Assembly (NCBI RefSeq): GCF_024970185.1
Contig: NZ_CP103965.1
Coordinates: 3,964,001-4,028,000, forward strand
Reading direction: 5' to 3'
DNA from: Pseudomonas sp. N3-W
GTDB lineage: Bacteria > Pseudomonadota > Gammaproteobacteria > Pseudomonadales > Pseudomonadaceae
DNA length: 64,000 nt
Part shown: one piece after another, positions 26,506-35,690 of the stretch
Numbering within the stretch: position 1 is the stretch's first letter
Layout of the letters: each line of letters begins with the position of its first letter
Made by a program: the position numbers and the translations under genes
The notes under the pieces: model-generated
The model's database searches: none
Told to the model about the DNA's origin: nothing
Seen by the model: only the letters and a program-made list of their open reading frames with translations

Positions 26506-27399
26506 ATGATCGACATCCGCCAATTGCGTTACTTCGTCGCCGTCGCCGAAGAAGAACACGTCGGTCGCGCCGCCGAACGCCTGCACATCTCCCAGTCGCC
26601 GTTGAGCCGGCAGATCGCCCAGCTCGAAGAACGCCTGGGCCTGACCCTGTTCGAACGCAGCCAGCAACGTATTCGCCTGACTCGCGACGGTCAGACGTTC
26701 CTCGCCGAAACCCGCGCCCTGCTGACCCACGCCAATCGCCTGGAATCGCTGGGCAAGCGCCTCGGTCGCGGCGAAGAAGGCGGGCTGTGCATCGGCTACA
26801 TCGAAAACGCCATGCACGCGGGTGTCCTGCCCAACGCCTTGCGGGTGCTGCGGGTGGACCGACCGAACGTGCACGTCGCGCTGTACAACCTGAGTTCCGC
26901 CGAACAGCTCGAAGGCTTGCGTCAGCGTAGTCTCGATATCGCCCTGGTCAGCGAACCACCCGCCCTTGATGATCCGGACCTGCTGGGTTTTCAGGTGCTG
27001 GACGACCCCATGTTGCTGGCCTTGCCCGAGCATCATCCATTGGCTCATCAAACAGAACTGACCCCGGCGGACCTGGCCAGCCAGCAATGGATCGGGGTGC
27101 AACCGCGTCAGGACGCCGCCAGCCGCGACGACTTCGTCAGCGCCTGCATCCGCGCAGGTTTCACCCCGGACATCCGCATGGAAGCCACCGAACCGTTCAC
27201 CGCGCTGGGGCTGGTGGCATCGGGGCTGGGGATTGCGATGATTCAAAAAGGCTTGAGCCGTAATGCACCGCCGGGGGTGGTACTGCGCGAAGTACCGTGG
27301 ATTTGCTTTACCACGCCATTGTGGGCGGCGTGGCACCGGATCAACTTGCGGCCGCTGGTGGAGACGTTCCGAAAAGTGCTGACAGAACCGAATCAATAA
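26506..27399 (+). CDS. LysR-family transcriptional regulator
   Basis: A 297-residue LysR-type protein. The helix-turn-helix is at residues about 15-50 (VAEEEHVGRAAERLHISQSP, then LEERLGLTLFER). The effector domain has IGYIENAMHAGVLP in place of the usual IG motif. I take the start at the M of MIDIRQLRYF (26506); an in-frame ATG 20 codons upstream adds a non-homologous tail. It is divergent from the aldo/keto reductase operon and is its likely regulator. Confidence 0.92.
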   Translation: MIDIRQLRYFVAVAEEEHVGRAAERLHISQSPLSRQIAQLEERLGLTLFERSQQRIRLTRDGQTFLAETRALLTHANRLESLGKRLGRGEEGGLCIGYIENAMHAGVLPNALRVLRVDRPNVHVALYNLSSAEQLEGLRQRSLDIALVSEPPALDDPDLLGFQVLDDPMLLALPEHHPLAHQTELTPADLASQQWIGVQPRQDAASRDDFVSACIRAGFTPDIRMEATEPFTALGLVASGLGIAMIQKGLSRNAPPGVVLREVPWICFTTPLWAAWHRINLRPLVETFRKVLTEPNQ

Positions 27400-27400
27400 A

Positions 27401-27425
27401 TGTGGGAGCAGACTCACTCCCACAC
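27401..27425. repeat. REP-like palindrome just after the LysR gene
   Basis: TGTGGGAG-cagactca-CTCCCACA, a shortened REP palindrome beginning 2 bases after the stop codon. It may act as a terminator stem. Confidence 0.6.
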
Positions 27426-27797
27426 ATGGGGACTTTCATACACTCGATATATATCGGTGAGAGTTCATGTAATGATATCTAACTGTCATTTCCCTGAACC
27501 ACTTCCCGACTCACTTAGCGGATCCGGTTCTTTCTGCCCGAAACAGCAATCAACCGGACATTTGAGGTTGACTTCACATACCTGCCTGAGTACATTGCCC
27601 GGGCCGGTTACACAGGCCTTTTTTCAACTCACAAAAGAAGCCAATGGACACAGTATCTAGACGCTGTCGGATTGCTGCTCAAACGCAGAATCTGGCACAC
27701 AACCCAGAACAACACGGGACTCGACTTTTCGGTCGGGTAAGCTGCGCTAGAGCTTGATGCTCCACCGTAACTTGCCTCGCCGGCCTCAGTCCGGTGC
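27426..27797. other. Intergenic stretch without a recognisable gene
   Basis: About 370 bases with no supported coding frame on either strand. The left part has lower GC than its surroundings (TCGATATATATCGGTGAG near 27443). The right end (27725-27797) becomes GC-rich with small stems such as GAGC-TTGAT-GCTC and looks like the 5' untranslated leader of the following small ORF. No terminator or known riboswitch could be identified. Confidence 0.4.
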
Positions 27798-27808
27798 AGA
27801 GGTATGTT

Positions 27809-28105
27809 ATGAACTTCACAACCACAGTAATGCCAGGCGTACGCGCCTTCGCCTCGACCATGCGGGTCAAGCTCTGCCGTGAGCGTCTCGTGTCGGCCCG
27901 GGCCTGCGCGCCATTTTCCAGCCCTTCCTCCCCTGCCAAGGCACAACCCCGTGCCAACTGGCGCGTCTGCCCGGTGACGGGTCAACTCCAGCAACGCTGG
28001 AGCGTGGACGACAGTCAGGACCCGCAGAGTCGGAGCAGCGCTCGCCTGTTTCAGCAGGCGAGCCTGATGCTTGGCCTGCCCCTTGGGGCGCGCTCGTTCA
28101 ATTGA
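27809..28105 (+). CDS. Small basic protein/leader ORF upstream of mgtA
   Basis: A 98-residue ORF with AGAGG 6 bases before its ATG. The product is rich in Arg, Ser and Ala, has no transmembrane segment, and carries a distinctive central motif ANWRVCPVTGQLQQRWS. It is the first of two short ORFs between a structured leader and mgtA. Its position suggests a Mg2+-responsive leader or a co-regulated small protein. I do not recognise its family with certainty. Confidence 0.6.
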   Translation: MNFTTTVMPGVRAFASTMRVKLCRERLVSARACAPFSSPSSPAKAQPRANWRVCPVTGQLQQRWSVDDSQDPQSRSSARLFQQASLMLGLPLGARSFN

Positions 28106-28204
28106 TCTGAAGGCACTCTGAACGTCCTTCTTCCACGGTTTCCTTATATAGGAACTCGGCAACTTTCTATTGCCTGTTAATTAATAGATTTATTGGAATT
28201 ACCT

Positions 28205-28345
28205 ATGGACGAAGCCAGTAGACGGTTCGCTGCCTGCAACTTTCCCGTGGGCGGGCAGCGAACGTTAAAACATAGAAAACGCAACTATCAGAATCGATCG
28301 CTTATTTGCGGCTCGACATACGTGCGCTCGTCTTTGAATAGCTGA
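28205..28345 (+). CDS. Candidate 46-residue leader ORF before mgtA
   Basis: ATG at 28205 follows TTGGAATTACCT. The 46-codon frame encodes a basic peptide beginning MDEASRRFAACNFPVGGQ. It contains the TTCGCTGCC...GGGCAGCGAA stem-loop (about 28226-28262). The frame stops 45 bases before mgtA. It could be a translated leader coupling Mg2+ or proline/arginine supply to mgtA, but the weak ribosome-binding site leaves it uncertain. Confidence 0.35.
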   Translation: MDEASRRFAACNFPVGGQRTLKHRKRNYQNRSLICGSTYVRSSLNS

Positions 28346-28389
28346 GTGGCCTGTGTGTCGTGCCGCAAGCCTGCGGCAGGAGCACAGCA

Positions 28390-31110
28390 ATGACCCTTGC
28401 AAACACCGCAAAAAAAACCACTCAGGGCGCCACCCGCGACGACGCGAAACTGTCGATGCGCGCCGCCCGGGAAGCGCAGAACGGCCTGGCCGTTACCCTG
28501 ACCAACCTCAATGCCACCACCGACGGCCTGACCCAACTCGAAGCCGAAGGCCGCCTGGCCCGCAACGGCCACAACGAAGTGGCCCACGACAAGCCGCCTC
28601 ATGCGCTCTTCCAGCTGCTCAAATCCCTGCACAACCCCTTCATCTATGTGCTGCTGACCCTGGCCGGTATCAGCTTCTTTACCGACTACTGGTTGCCAAT
28701 CAGCAAAGGTGAAGCCGACGACGCCGACCTGACCAAAGTCATCATTATCATGACCATGGTCAGCCTGAGCAGCCTGCTGCGGTTCTGGCAGGAATACCGC
28801 TCGGCCAAATCCGCCGAAGCGCTCAAGGCGATGGTGCGCACCACCGCTACCGTGCTGCGCCGCGAGCATCAGGACGGTAAATCCGTATTGCGTGAAGTGC
28901 CGATGCGCGACCTGGTGGTCGGCGACATCGTTCAGCTCAGCGCTGGCGACATGATCCCGGCGGATATCCGCCTGATCGAATCTCGTGACCTGTTCATCAG
29001 TCAGGCAGTGCTGACCGGTGAAGCGTTGCCGGTGGAAAAGTACGACACCCTGGGCAACGTGGCACAGAAGTCGGCGACCGCAAAGGCGGCCGATCAGTCG
29101 GACCTGCTGGACCTGCCGAACATCTGCTTCATGGGCACCAACGTCGTCAGCGGCACCGCCAAAGCAGTGGTGGTGGCGACCGGTGCGCGAACCTACTTCG
29201 GTTCTCTGGCCAAAGCCATCGTCGGCTCACGAGTGCAAACCGCATTCGACCGTGGCGTGAACAGCGTCAGCTGGCTGCTGATCCGTTTCATGCTGGTGAT
29301 GGTGCCGATTGTGTTCCTGCTCAACGGCTTCTCCAAGGGTGACTGGGGCGACGCATTCCTCTTTGCACTGGCGGTGGCGGTCGGCCTGACTCCGGAAATG
29401 CTGCCGATGATCGTCAGCGCCAACCTGGCCAAAGGCGCCATGGCCATGGCCAAGCGCAAAGTGGTGGTCAAGCGCCTCAACGCGATCCAGAACTTTGGTT
29501 CGATGGACGTGCTGTGCACCGACAAGACCGGCACCCTGACCCAGGACAAGATCATTCTTGAGCACCACGTTGACGCCAACGGTCGGCGCGACGACTCGAT
29601 CCTCGAACTGGCGTGGCTCAACAGCCATCACCAGAGCGGCCTGAAAAACCTGATGGACCAGGCGGTCGTGCAGTTCGCCGACCGCAACCCGAAGTTCCGT
29701 GTGCCGTTCGCCTACAGCAAGGTCGATGAACTGCCGTTCGATTTCGTGCGTCGGCGCCTGTCGATCATCGTCAAGGACAGCCGCGACGATCACCTGATGG
29801 TGTGCAAAGGCGCGGTGGAGGAAATGCTCGCCATCGCCAGCCACATCAATGAAAACGGCAGCGTCGTGGCACTGGATGAACAACGCCGCAAAGACCTGCT
29901 GGCCCTGGCCAACGAGTACAACGAAGACGGCTTCCGCGTGTTGCTGGTCGCCACCCGCGAGATCCCGAAAGCCCAGAGCAAGAACCAGTACAAGACCTGC
30001 GATGAGCGCGAGCTGGTTATCCGCGGCTTCCTGACCTTCCTCGATCCACCGAAGGAAACCGCCGGCCCGGCCATCGCTGCGCTGCGTGACATGGGCGTGA
30101 CCGTCAAGGTACTGACTGGCGACAACGCTGTGGTCACTTGCAAGATCTGCCGCGAAGTCGGACTGGACCCGGGCACCCCGCTGCTCGGCCAGGACATCGA
30201 GCACATGGACGACACCACCCTCAAGTTGCGGGTCGAAGAGCGCACGGTGTTTGCCAAGCTGACACCGCTGCAAAAGTCCCGGGTGCTCAAGGCGCTGCAA
30301 GCCAACGGCCACACCGTGGGTTTCCTCGGCGACGGCATCAACGATGCTCCAGCCCTGCGCGATGCCGACGTCGGTATTTCGGTGGACAGCGGCACTGACA
30401 TTGCCAAGGAATCGGCCGACATCATCCTCCTGGAAAAGAGCCTGATGGTGCTCGAAGAAGGCGTGCTCAAGGGCCGCGAAACCTTCGGCAATATCATGAA
30501 GTACCTGAACATGACCGCCAGTTCCAACTTCGGCAACGTGTTCTCGGTGCTGGTGGCCAGTGCGTTCATTCCGTTCCTGCCGATGCTGTCGATCCACCTG
30601 CTGTTGCAAAACCTGATGTACGACATCTCTCAGCTGGCGCTGCCATGGGACAAGATGGACAAGGAATACCTGAGCAAACCACGCAAGTGGGACGCGAAGA
30701 ACATTGGCCGTTTCATGCTGTGGATCGGGCCGACCTCGTCGGTCTTCGATATGACCACCTTCGCCCTGATGTGGTACGTGTTCGCCGCCAACAGCGTGGA
30801 AATGCAGAGCCTGTTCCAGTCTGGCTGGTTCATTGAAGGGTTGCTGTCTCAAACCCTGGTGGTGCATATGCTGCGTACCCGCAAGATCCCGTTCTTCCAG
30901 AGCACTGCCGCACTGCCTGTGATCCTGATGACCATGGTGGTGATCTGCCTGGGCATCTACCTGCCGTTCTCGCCGCTGGGCACGATGGTCGGCCTGGTGC
31001 CGTTGCCATGGGAATACTTCCCTTGGCTGGTGGGCACCCTGCTGAGCTACTGCGTGTTCGCGCAAGTCATGAAAACCATCTACATCCGCCGCTTCAAGCA
31101 GTGGTACTGA
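28390..31110 (+). CDS. mgtA: Mg2+-importing P-type ATPase MgtA
   Basis: A 906-residue P3B-type ATPase that imports Mg2+ across the inner membrane. The actuator loop is TGEALPVEK (about residue 215). The phosphorylation site is CTDKTGTLTQDK with Asp near residue 378. The hinge is GDGINDAPALRDADVG (about 648), followed by VDSGTDIAKESADIILLEK. About ten transmembrane helices are visible. The ATG at 28390 follows AGGAG. Two short ORFs and a stem-loop lie upstream, suggesting leader-mediated control. Confidence 0.96.
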   Translation: MTLANTAKKTTQGATRDDAKLSMRAAREAQNGLAVTLTNLNATTDGLTQLEAEGRLARNGHNEVAHDKPPHALFQLLKSLHNPFIYVLLTLAGISFFTDYWLPISKGEADDADLTKVIIIMTMVSLSSLLRFWQEYRSAKSAEALKAMVRTTATVLRREHQDGKSVLREVPMRDLVVGDIVQLSAGDMIPADIRLIESRDLFISQAVLTGEALPVEKYDTLGNVAQKSATAKAADQSDLLDLPNICFMGTNVVSGTAKAVVVATGARTYFGSLAKAIVGSRVQTAFDRGVNSVSWLLIRFMLVMVPIVFLLNGFSKGDWGDAFLFALAVAVGLTPEMLPMIVSANLAKGAMAMAKRKVVVKRLNAIQNFGSMDVLCTDKTGTLTQDKIILEHHVDANGRRDDSILELAWLNSHHQSGLKNLMDQAVVQFADRNPKFRVPFAYSKVDELPFDFVRRRLSIIVKDSRDDHLMVCKGAVEEMLAIASHINENGSVVALDEQRRKDLLALANEYNEDGFRVLLVATREIPKAQSKNQYKTCDERELVIRGFLTFLDPPKETAGPAIAALRDMGVTVKVLTGDNAVVTCKICREVGLDPGTPLLGQDIEHMDDTTLKLRVEERTVFAKLTPLQKSRVLKALQANGHTVGFLGDGINDAPALRDADVGISVDSGTDIAKESADIILLEKSLMVLEEGVLKGRETFGNIMKYLNMTASSNFGNVFSVLVASAFIPFLPMLSIHLLLQNLMYDISQLALPWDKMDKEYLSKPRKWDAKNIGRFMLWIGPTSSVFDMTTFALMWYVFAANSVEMQSLFQSGWFIEGLLSQTLVVHMLRTRKIPFFQSTAALPVILMTMVVICLGIYLPFSPLGTMVGLVPLPWEYFPWLVGTLLSYCVFAQVMKTIYIRRFKQWY

Positions 31111-31146
31111 TAGCGACCCGTTAAGGAGCTGAACACCGCAGCCCAT

Positions 31147-31236
31147 TGTGGGAGCGAGCCTGCTCGCGAAGGCATCGGGTCATTCAACATTGATGCTGAA
31201 TGTGATGGCCTCTTCGCGAGCAGGCTCGCTCCCACA
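31147..31236. repeat. REPIN between mgtA and the Na/Pi symporter gene
   Basis: Inverted TGTGGGAGCGAGCCTGCTCG palindromes flank a spacer with CATTCAACATTGATGCTGAATG. It is read through by a spurious upstream extension of the following frame. Confidence 0.85.
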
Positions 31237-31315
31237 GATTCCATGTTCATCGCAACACCACGATCCGGCCCATGGGCCGTCAATCAATGTCACACCGAAA
31301 TTAAGGAGAGTTCTC

Positions 31316-32971
31316 ATGTCGGGAACGACTCTACTGATCAACCTCGCCGGTGCCATCGCACTTCTGCTGTGGGGCACGCACATGATTTCTTCTGCCCTGC
31401 TGCGCGGCTTCGGAACGCCCTTGCGCCAATGGCTGGGGCATAACCTCAACAACCGCTGGCTGGCTTTGCTCTCGGGCATCGGCATCACCGGCATCCTGCA
31501 AAGCAGCACCGCCGTCAGCATGATGGCGACCTCCTTCACCGCCGCCGGCACCCTGGGCCTGGCCCCGGCGCTGGCCGTCATGCTGGGCGCCAATATCGGT
31601 TCGACGCTGGTGGTGCAACTGCTCAGCATTGATGTGTCGATCCTCACGCCCATCGTGTTGCTGACCGGCGTGATCATCTTCCGTCTGCGCGACGACTCGC
31701 GCTTTGAAAGCATCGGCTGCGCGCTGATCGGCCTGGGGCTGATGCTGCTGGCCCTGCACATGCTCGGCGCGACACTGTCGAATGTCGAAAGCACGCCGGT
31801 GTTCCGGCTGATCATGCAGAGCCTGGACGGCGACCTGTTGATTGCCCTGCTGGTAGCGCTGATCCTGACGTGGCTGTGTCATTCCAGCGTCGCGGTGGTG
31901 CTGTTGATCGTCTCGCTCGCCGCCACCGGCTTGCTGTCGTCGACCACGATTGTGGCGCTGGTACTCGGCGCGAACATCGGCGGTGCGTTGCCGTCGGTGC
32001 TCAACGCCGGTTCCAGTGTTGGCCGGCGCCTGCCGCTGGGCAACCTGCTGATTCGTGCGTTCGGCTCCGCGCTGGTGTTGCCGTGTGCCGGCTGGCTGGC
32101 GCACGTTGCGGTCGCCCCGGCAGCGCTGGTGGTGTACCTGCACACTGGCTTCAACCTGCTGCTGGCGTTGGCCTTCATCGGCCTGACCGAACCCATGGCG
32201 CAATTGCTCACTCGCTGGCTGCCGGCGCCGGTGCGGGATGTCGATCCCGGTATGCCGCAGTACCTGGACGAAGCCGGGTTGGAGGTGGCCAATATCGGCC
32301 TGTCCAATGCTGCCCGCGAAGCTTTGCGCATGGCCGATATGTTCTCGGCGATGCTGGAGCGGATGCTGCAACTGTTCGACACCTCGCTGCCCCGGCATGT
32401 CGATGAAGTACGCAGTATCGACCAGTCGCTGGACCTGCTCAGCGCCGCTATCCGCGCTTATCTGGCGGACATCGGCCAGGAAGGCATCAGCGACAGCGAT
32501 GCCGATCGCTCGCAGGAAATCCTCGCCTTCGTGATCAACCTCGAACACGCGGCGGACATTCTGTCCAGCAGCCTGGCGCAACTGGCCATGCGCCGCTTGC
32601 GTCGTGGCGAGCACTTCTCGACGTTCGAGTTGCGCAACATCGCGCCGCTGCACGAGGCGCTGCTGGAGAGTCTGAGCCTGGCGATCACTGTGTTCCTGCG
32701 CGAAGACATTGGCACCGCGCACCACCTGGTGCACCGCAAGGAGTTCGTCAGAAGGCTCGAAGCAACGGCCAGCCGTGAGCACTTTCGCAAGTTGCAGGAG
32801 GACAAGAATACCTGGGCCGAGTCCGGCGACATTTTCCAGCGCGTGCTGCGCGACTATCGCCGCGTGCATCACCACATCGCCGCCCTCGCCTACCCGCTGC
32901 TCGAGCGTGCCGGTGAACGGACCCTCGAGAGCAACGAGCTGATTCGGGACGTGCCGCCATGCGCCTCCTGA
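31316..32971 (+). CDS. Na/Pi-cotransporter (NptA/YjbB-like) with PhoU-like tail
   Basis: A 551-residue membrane protein. Residues 1-320 hold two inverted Na/Pi-symporter repeats. The first carries the QSSTA signature (GILQSSTAVSMMATSFT, MLGANIGSTL). The second has a CHSSVAVVLL variant and LVLGANIGGALPS. Residues about 350-550 form a soluble helical PhoU-like domain. The ATG at 31316 follows AAGGAGAG; the longer frame through the REPIN is rejected. The next gene overlaps its end by 13 bases. It is likely a phosphate transporter or exporter. Confidence 0.9.
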   Translation: MSGTTLLINLAGAIALLLWGTHMISSALLRGFGTPLRQWLGHNLNNRWLALLSGIGITGILQSSTAVSMMATSFTAAGTLGLAPALAVMLGANIGSTLVVQLLSIDVSILTPIVLLTGVIIFRLRDDSRFESIGCALIGLGLMLLALHMLGATLSNVESTPVFRLIMQSLDGDLLIALLVALILTWLCHSSVAVVLLIVSLAATGLLSSTTIVALVLGANIGGALPSVLNAGSSVGRRLPLGNLLIRAFGSALVLPCAGWLAHVAVAPAALVVYLHTGFNLLLALAFIGLTEPMAQLLTRWLPAPVRDVDPGMPQYLDEAGLEVANIGLSNAAREALRMADMFSAMLERMLQLFDTSLPRHVDEVRSIDQSLDLLSAAIRAYLADIGQEGISDSDADRSQEILAFVINLEHAADILSSSLAQLAMRRLRRGEHFSTFELRNIAPLHEALLESLSLAITVFLREDIGTAHHLVHRKEFVRRLEATASREHFRKLQEDKNTWAESGDIFQRVLRDYRRVHHHIAALAYPLLERAGERTLESNELIRDVPPCAS

Positions 32972-33312
32972 TTTGCGCCGGGCGCTATTACGCCGACCAG
33001 CGCCAGTGCCGGCGCGTGCTCGACGCCTTCCAGCGCCTGCACCCGGTGCAAGTGCTGATCCATGGCGGCAATCAGTTCCTGGGTGCCGACATCGAGGAAT
33101 GGGCCCGCGAACACGGCGCCGACATCGTGCGTTACCCGCCGAACTGGCAGCGCCACGGCAAGTTGGCCGAACGCCTGCGCAACCACTTCATGTTGCGCGA
33201 CAGCCGCCCGGACGTGGTGATCGCCCTGCCCGGTGGCGAAGACACCGAAGAACTGCTCGCCCAGGCCCGCAACAGCGGCCTGCAAACCCTATCGGTCGAG
33301 GACCGCGGCTGA
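32959..33312 (+). CDS. DUF2493/YspA-type SLOG-domain protein
   Basis: A 117-residue protein with a Rossmann-like SLOG fold. LLICAGRYYADQRQC opens the first strand, IHGGNQFLGADIEEWARE supplies the glycine-rich nucleotide-binding loop, and VVIALPGGEDTEELL the later strand. Family members bind nucleotide-derived ligands and are of unknown role. It overlaps the Na/Pi transporter gene by 13 bases, so it is translationally coupled to it. Confidence 0.88.
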   Translation: MRLLICAGRYYADQRQCRRVLDAFQRLHPVQVLIHGGNQFLGADIEEWAREHGADIVRYPPNWQRHGKLAERLRNHFMLRDSRPDVVIALPGGEDTEELLAQARNSGLQTLSVEDRG

Positions 33313-33347
33313 CCCGCCGTCCTCCACATTATTTCGAGGTATCGCTT

Positions 33348-34118
33348 ATGCCAAAAGCCAATCGCCTACTCCCCTCCTTCGTCCGCCATTTGCCGCCCGC
33401 TCAAGGGCGGACGCTGCGGCGCAACCTGCTGTTTGTCAGCATTACCCTGAGCATGATCGGGTTACTCAGTCTGATGTCCGACGCCTTTGCTGCCGGTGGC
33501 GCCTATGTGGTGGACGACGCCGGCATCAACGCTCCCGGCGAATGCAACGTCGACGTCTGGTATCAGGACGCCCGGCATTCGCCAAACAGCAGTTCGGTGG
33601 TGTCCCCGGCCTGCACGTTCAAGGAGCTGCCCACCGTGCAACTCGGCGCGGCGATACAGCGCAATCGTGCGGATGGTCAGGGCGAAACCCAGCTCAGCCC
33701 GCAATTCAAGGCACAGCTGTTTTCCCGTGAAGACCTGGGCCTGCAACTGGCACTGGCCGGTTCAACCCACTTTGCCTTTGATCGCGCCCATTCCTTCGAC
33801 GGTGCCGACCTGAACCTGCCGATCACCTGGCAACCGCTTGAAGCGCTGCGCCTGAACCTCAACACCGGCTGGACCCACGCCTACGACGACGGCGAGCAGA
33901 ATCATCGCTGGACCTGGGGCACCGGGGTGGAATACGACCTGGCCCCCTCCCTGACGTTAATCGCCGAACGCTATGGCCAGCGCGGTGGCGAACAGGCGTG
34001 GCAGGCCGGGCCGCGATTGCATATTGGCGAGCGGATCGATGTCGACCTGATCGTCGGGCGCAGCCTGATCGGCGAGCGCGATCAATGGCTGACCACCGGG
34101 GCAACGTTGCGGTTCTGA
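33348..34118 (+). CDS. Hypothetical exported, beta-rich protein
   Basis: A 256-residue protein. A long basic N-terminus precedes a hydrophobic signal (LLFVSITLSMIGLLSLMSDAFA). The mature part begins AGGAYVVDDAGINAPGEC, has two Cys in the first 45 residues, and alternates hydrophobic strands to a C-terminal TTGATLRF with a terminal Phe. That pattern fits an outer-membrane beta-barrel. The start at 33348 follows TCGAGGTATCGCTT. Function unknown; it follows the SLOG gene by 35 bases. Confidence 0.75.
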   Translation: MPKANRLLPSFVRHLPPAQGRTLRRNLLFVSITLSMIGLLSLMSDAFAAGGAYVVDDAGINAPGECNVDVWYQDARHSPNSSSVVSPACTFKELPTVQLGAAIQRNRADGQGETQLSPQFKAQLFSREDLGLQLALAGSTHFAFDRAHSFDGADLNLPITWQPLEALRLNLNTGWTHAYDDGEQNHRWTWGTGVEYDLAPSLTLIAERYGQRGGEQAWQAGPRLHIGERIDVDLIVGRSLIGERDQWLTTGATLRF

Positions 34119-34206
34119 CGGCGCCAATGACTCGCCCCACAGCTCCTACAATGTATGAAGGTATGACCGTAAGGCCGTACGAACTCAAGCGGTTGTGGAG
34201 GTGGTC

Positions 34207-34866
34207 ATGAAAATTTCAGCCCGGCTGGCCGTTCTCGCCGTCGTCAGCTCCCTCGCCTACCTCGGCCTGGCCGTTTGGGGGCTGGGCGGGTTTGCGGCGT
34301 TTTTCTCCCATGGCGCACTGGTAGTAACAGCACTGGCCACGCTGGCGATGACCGTGGCGTCGCTGTTCACCGAGGTCAATCTGAGCAGCGGTGAACGGGA
34401 GGACCGCGACAACCGCTGGGTGATTCCGGCTTTCGGGATCATCGGCGTGGTCAGCGGTTACTTGCCGGCCTACACCGACCGTATCGATTTCTGGACCTTC
34501 GGCGGCGAAGGCGTGCGCTGGCTCGGCGCCGTGCTGTTCATCATCGGCGGCGCCCTGCGGCTGTGGCCGGTGTTTGTGTTGGGCAAGCGGTTTAGTGGGC
34601 TGGTGGCGATTCAGCCGGGGCACCAGTTGGTCACTGAGGGCATTTATCACCGCCTGCGCAACCCCAGTTACCTGGGCGTGTTGGTACTTGCCGTGGGTTG
34701 GGCGCTGGTGTTTCGCTCGGGCGTGGGGCTGGTGCTGGCGGCACTGACACTGATCCCGCTGATTGCACGGATTCACTCGGAAGAGGCGCTGCTGCGAGGG
34801 CAATTTGGCGCGCAGTACGAGGCTTATTGCGCGCGCAGCTGGCGGTTGATTCCTGGGGTTTATTGA
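34207..34866 (+). CDS. Isoprenylcysteine carboxyl methyltransferase-family membrane protein
   Basis: A 219-residue inner-membrane protein with about five helices. The C-terminal half has the ICMT/phospholipid-methyltransferase signature: LVTEGIYHRLRNPSYLGVL, then a conserved EEALLRGQFGAQYEAYCAR and a terminal WRLIPGVY. The start at 34207 follows GGAGGTGGTC. Bacterial members methylate lipids or unknown substrates with SAM; no specific role can be given. Confidence 0.88.
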   Translation: MKISARLAVLAVVSSLAYLGLAVWGLGGFAAFFSHGALVVTALATLAMTVASLFTEVNLSSGEREDRDNRWVIPAFGIIGVVSGYLPAYTDRIDFWTFGGEGVRWLGAVLFIIGGALRLWPVFVLGKRFSGLVAIQPGHQLVTEGIYHRLRNPSYLGVLVLAVGWALVFRSGVGLVLAALTLIPLIARIHSEEALLRGQFGAQYEAYCARSWRLIPGVY

Positions 34867-34899
34867 CGACCACAGAATCCTGGCACGACATCAATCTAC

Positions 34900-34927
34900 T
34901 GTGGGAGCGAGCAAGCTCGCTCCCACA
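34900..34927. repeat. Single REP palindrome
   Basis: TGTGGGAGCGAGC-AA-GCTCGCTCCCACA, a perfect hairpin between the convergent methyltransferase and HAD phosphatase genes, where it could end transcription from both sides. Confidence 0.8.
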
Positions 34928-34945
34928 GGGGGGGCTGTGTCGGAC

Positions 34946-35614
34946 TCAAGTTATTTGCAGGCGCATCAACCCCTCAGCATCCCGATGCGCCTCAACCGCC
35001 TGATAATCAACCAACGTGCTATGCGCAGTCTGAATCGGGTAATCGTGCGTCGAGGTGATAATTACCAGGGCCGCTCCCGACGCTTCGGCCGCCTGAATCC
35101 CCACGCTGGCGTCTTCAAAGATCAGACAATCCGTCACCTCAACCCCCAACCGCTGCGCCGCCAACCGAAAACCGGCCGGATCAGGCTTGCCAGCCTTGAC
35201 GTCCTCGGCAGTGACCAGCGTTGCCGGCTCCGGAATCCCCGCCGCCGCCATCCGCCGCAACGCCAGCACACGCGGTGCCGAGGTCACTATCGCCCATTGC
35301 CCAGCTGGCAGCGACTTCAGAAAGGCCGCCGCCCCCGCCACCTCGACAATGCCTTCGACGTCATCAGTTTCCGCCTGGGTAATGAACGCCGCCTCGGCCT
35401 CGGCATCGATACCGGGCAAGTGCTGACGGTTCACCGTATCAATCGCGCGAGCGCCGTGGATGGTTGGCAGGAACGTCGCGACATCCAGCCCGTGGCGCAC
35501 GGCCCAGGCGGTCCAGATGCGCTCGGCGGCGGCGATGGAATTGAGCACGGTGCCGTCCATGTCGAACAGAAAGGCACGGTAAGGGGTATCGAAAATGGAT
35601 TCGGGTGCAGACAA
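34946..35614 (-). CDS. HAD-family sugar-phosphatase-like hydrolase
   Basis: A 222-residue haloacid dehalogenase hydrolase. Motif I is FLFDMDGTVLNS with the nucleophile Asp near residue 13. Motif II is WAIVTSAPRV. The Lys (motif III) is in AGKPDPAGF, and motif IV is CLIFEDASVGIQAA. It has the C1 helical cap of beta-phosphoglucomutase/GPP-like phosphatases. The start is uncertain: a TTG at 35614 lies 9 bases after AAAGGAA, and another TTG at 35656 is unsupported. Confidence 0.88.
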   Translation of the reverse strand: MSAPESIFDTPYRAFLFDMDGTVLNSIAAAERIWTAWAVRHGLDVATFLPTIHGARAIDTVNRQHLPGIDAEAEAAFITQAETDDVEGIVEVAGAAAFLKSLPAGQWAIVTSAPRVLALRRMAAAGIPEPATLVTAEDVKAGKPDPAGFRLAAQRLGVEVTDCLIFEDASVGIQAAEASGAALVIITSTHDYPIQTAHSTLVDYQAVEAHRDAEGLMRLQIT

Positions 35615-35690
35615 GGGAACACTTCCTTTCACTGGGGCCTTACGAATGCCGGGCAATGTAACATCGCCAATCCCGGTTGACCCTCCGGGA

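Noticed and set aside
27629..28162. 177-codon minus-strand frame opposite the small ORF upstream of mgtA
   Set aside because: It has no ribosome-binding site and no domain; the plus-strand ORF has a good start signal and lies in the mgtA leader.
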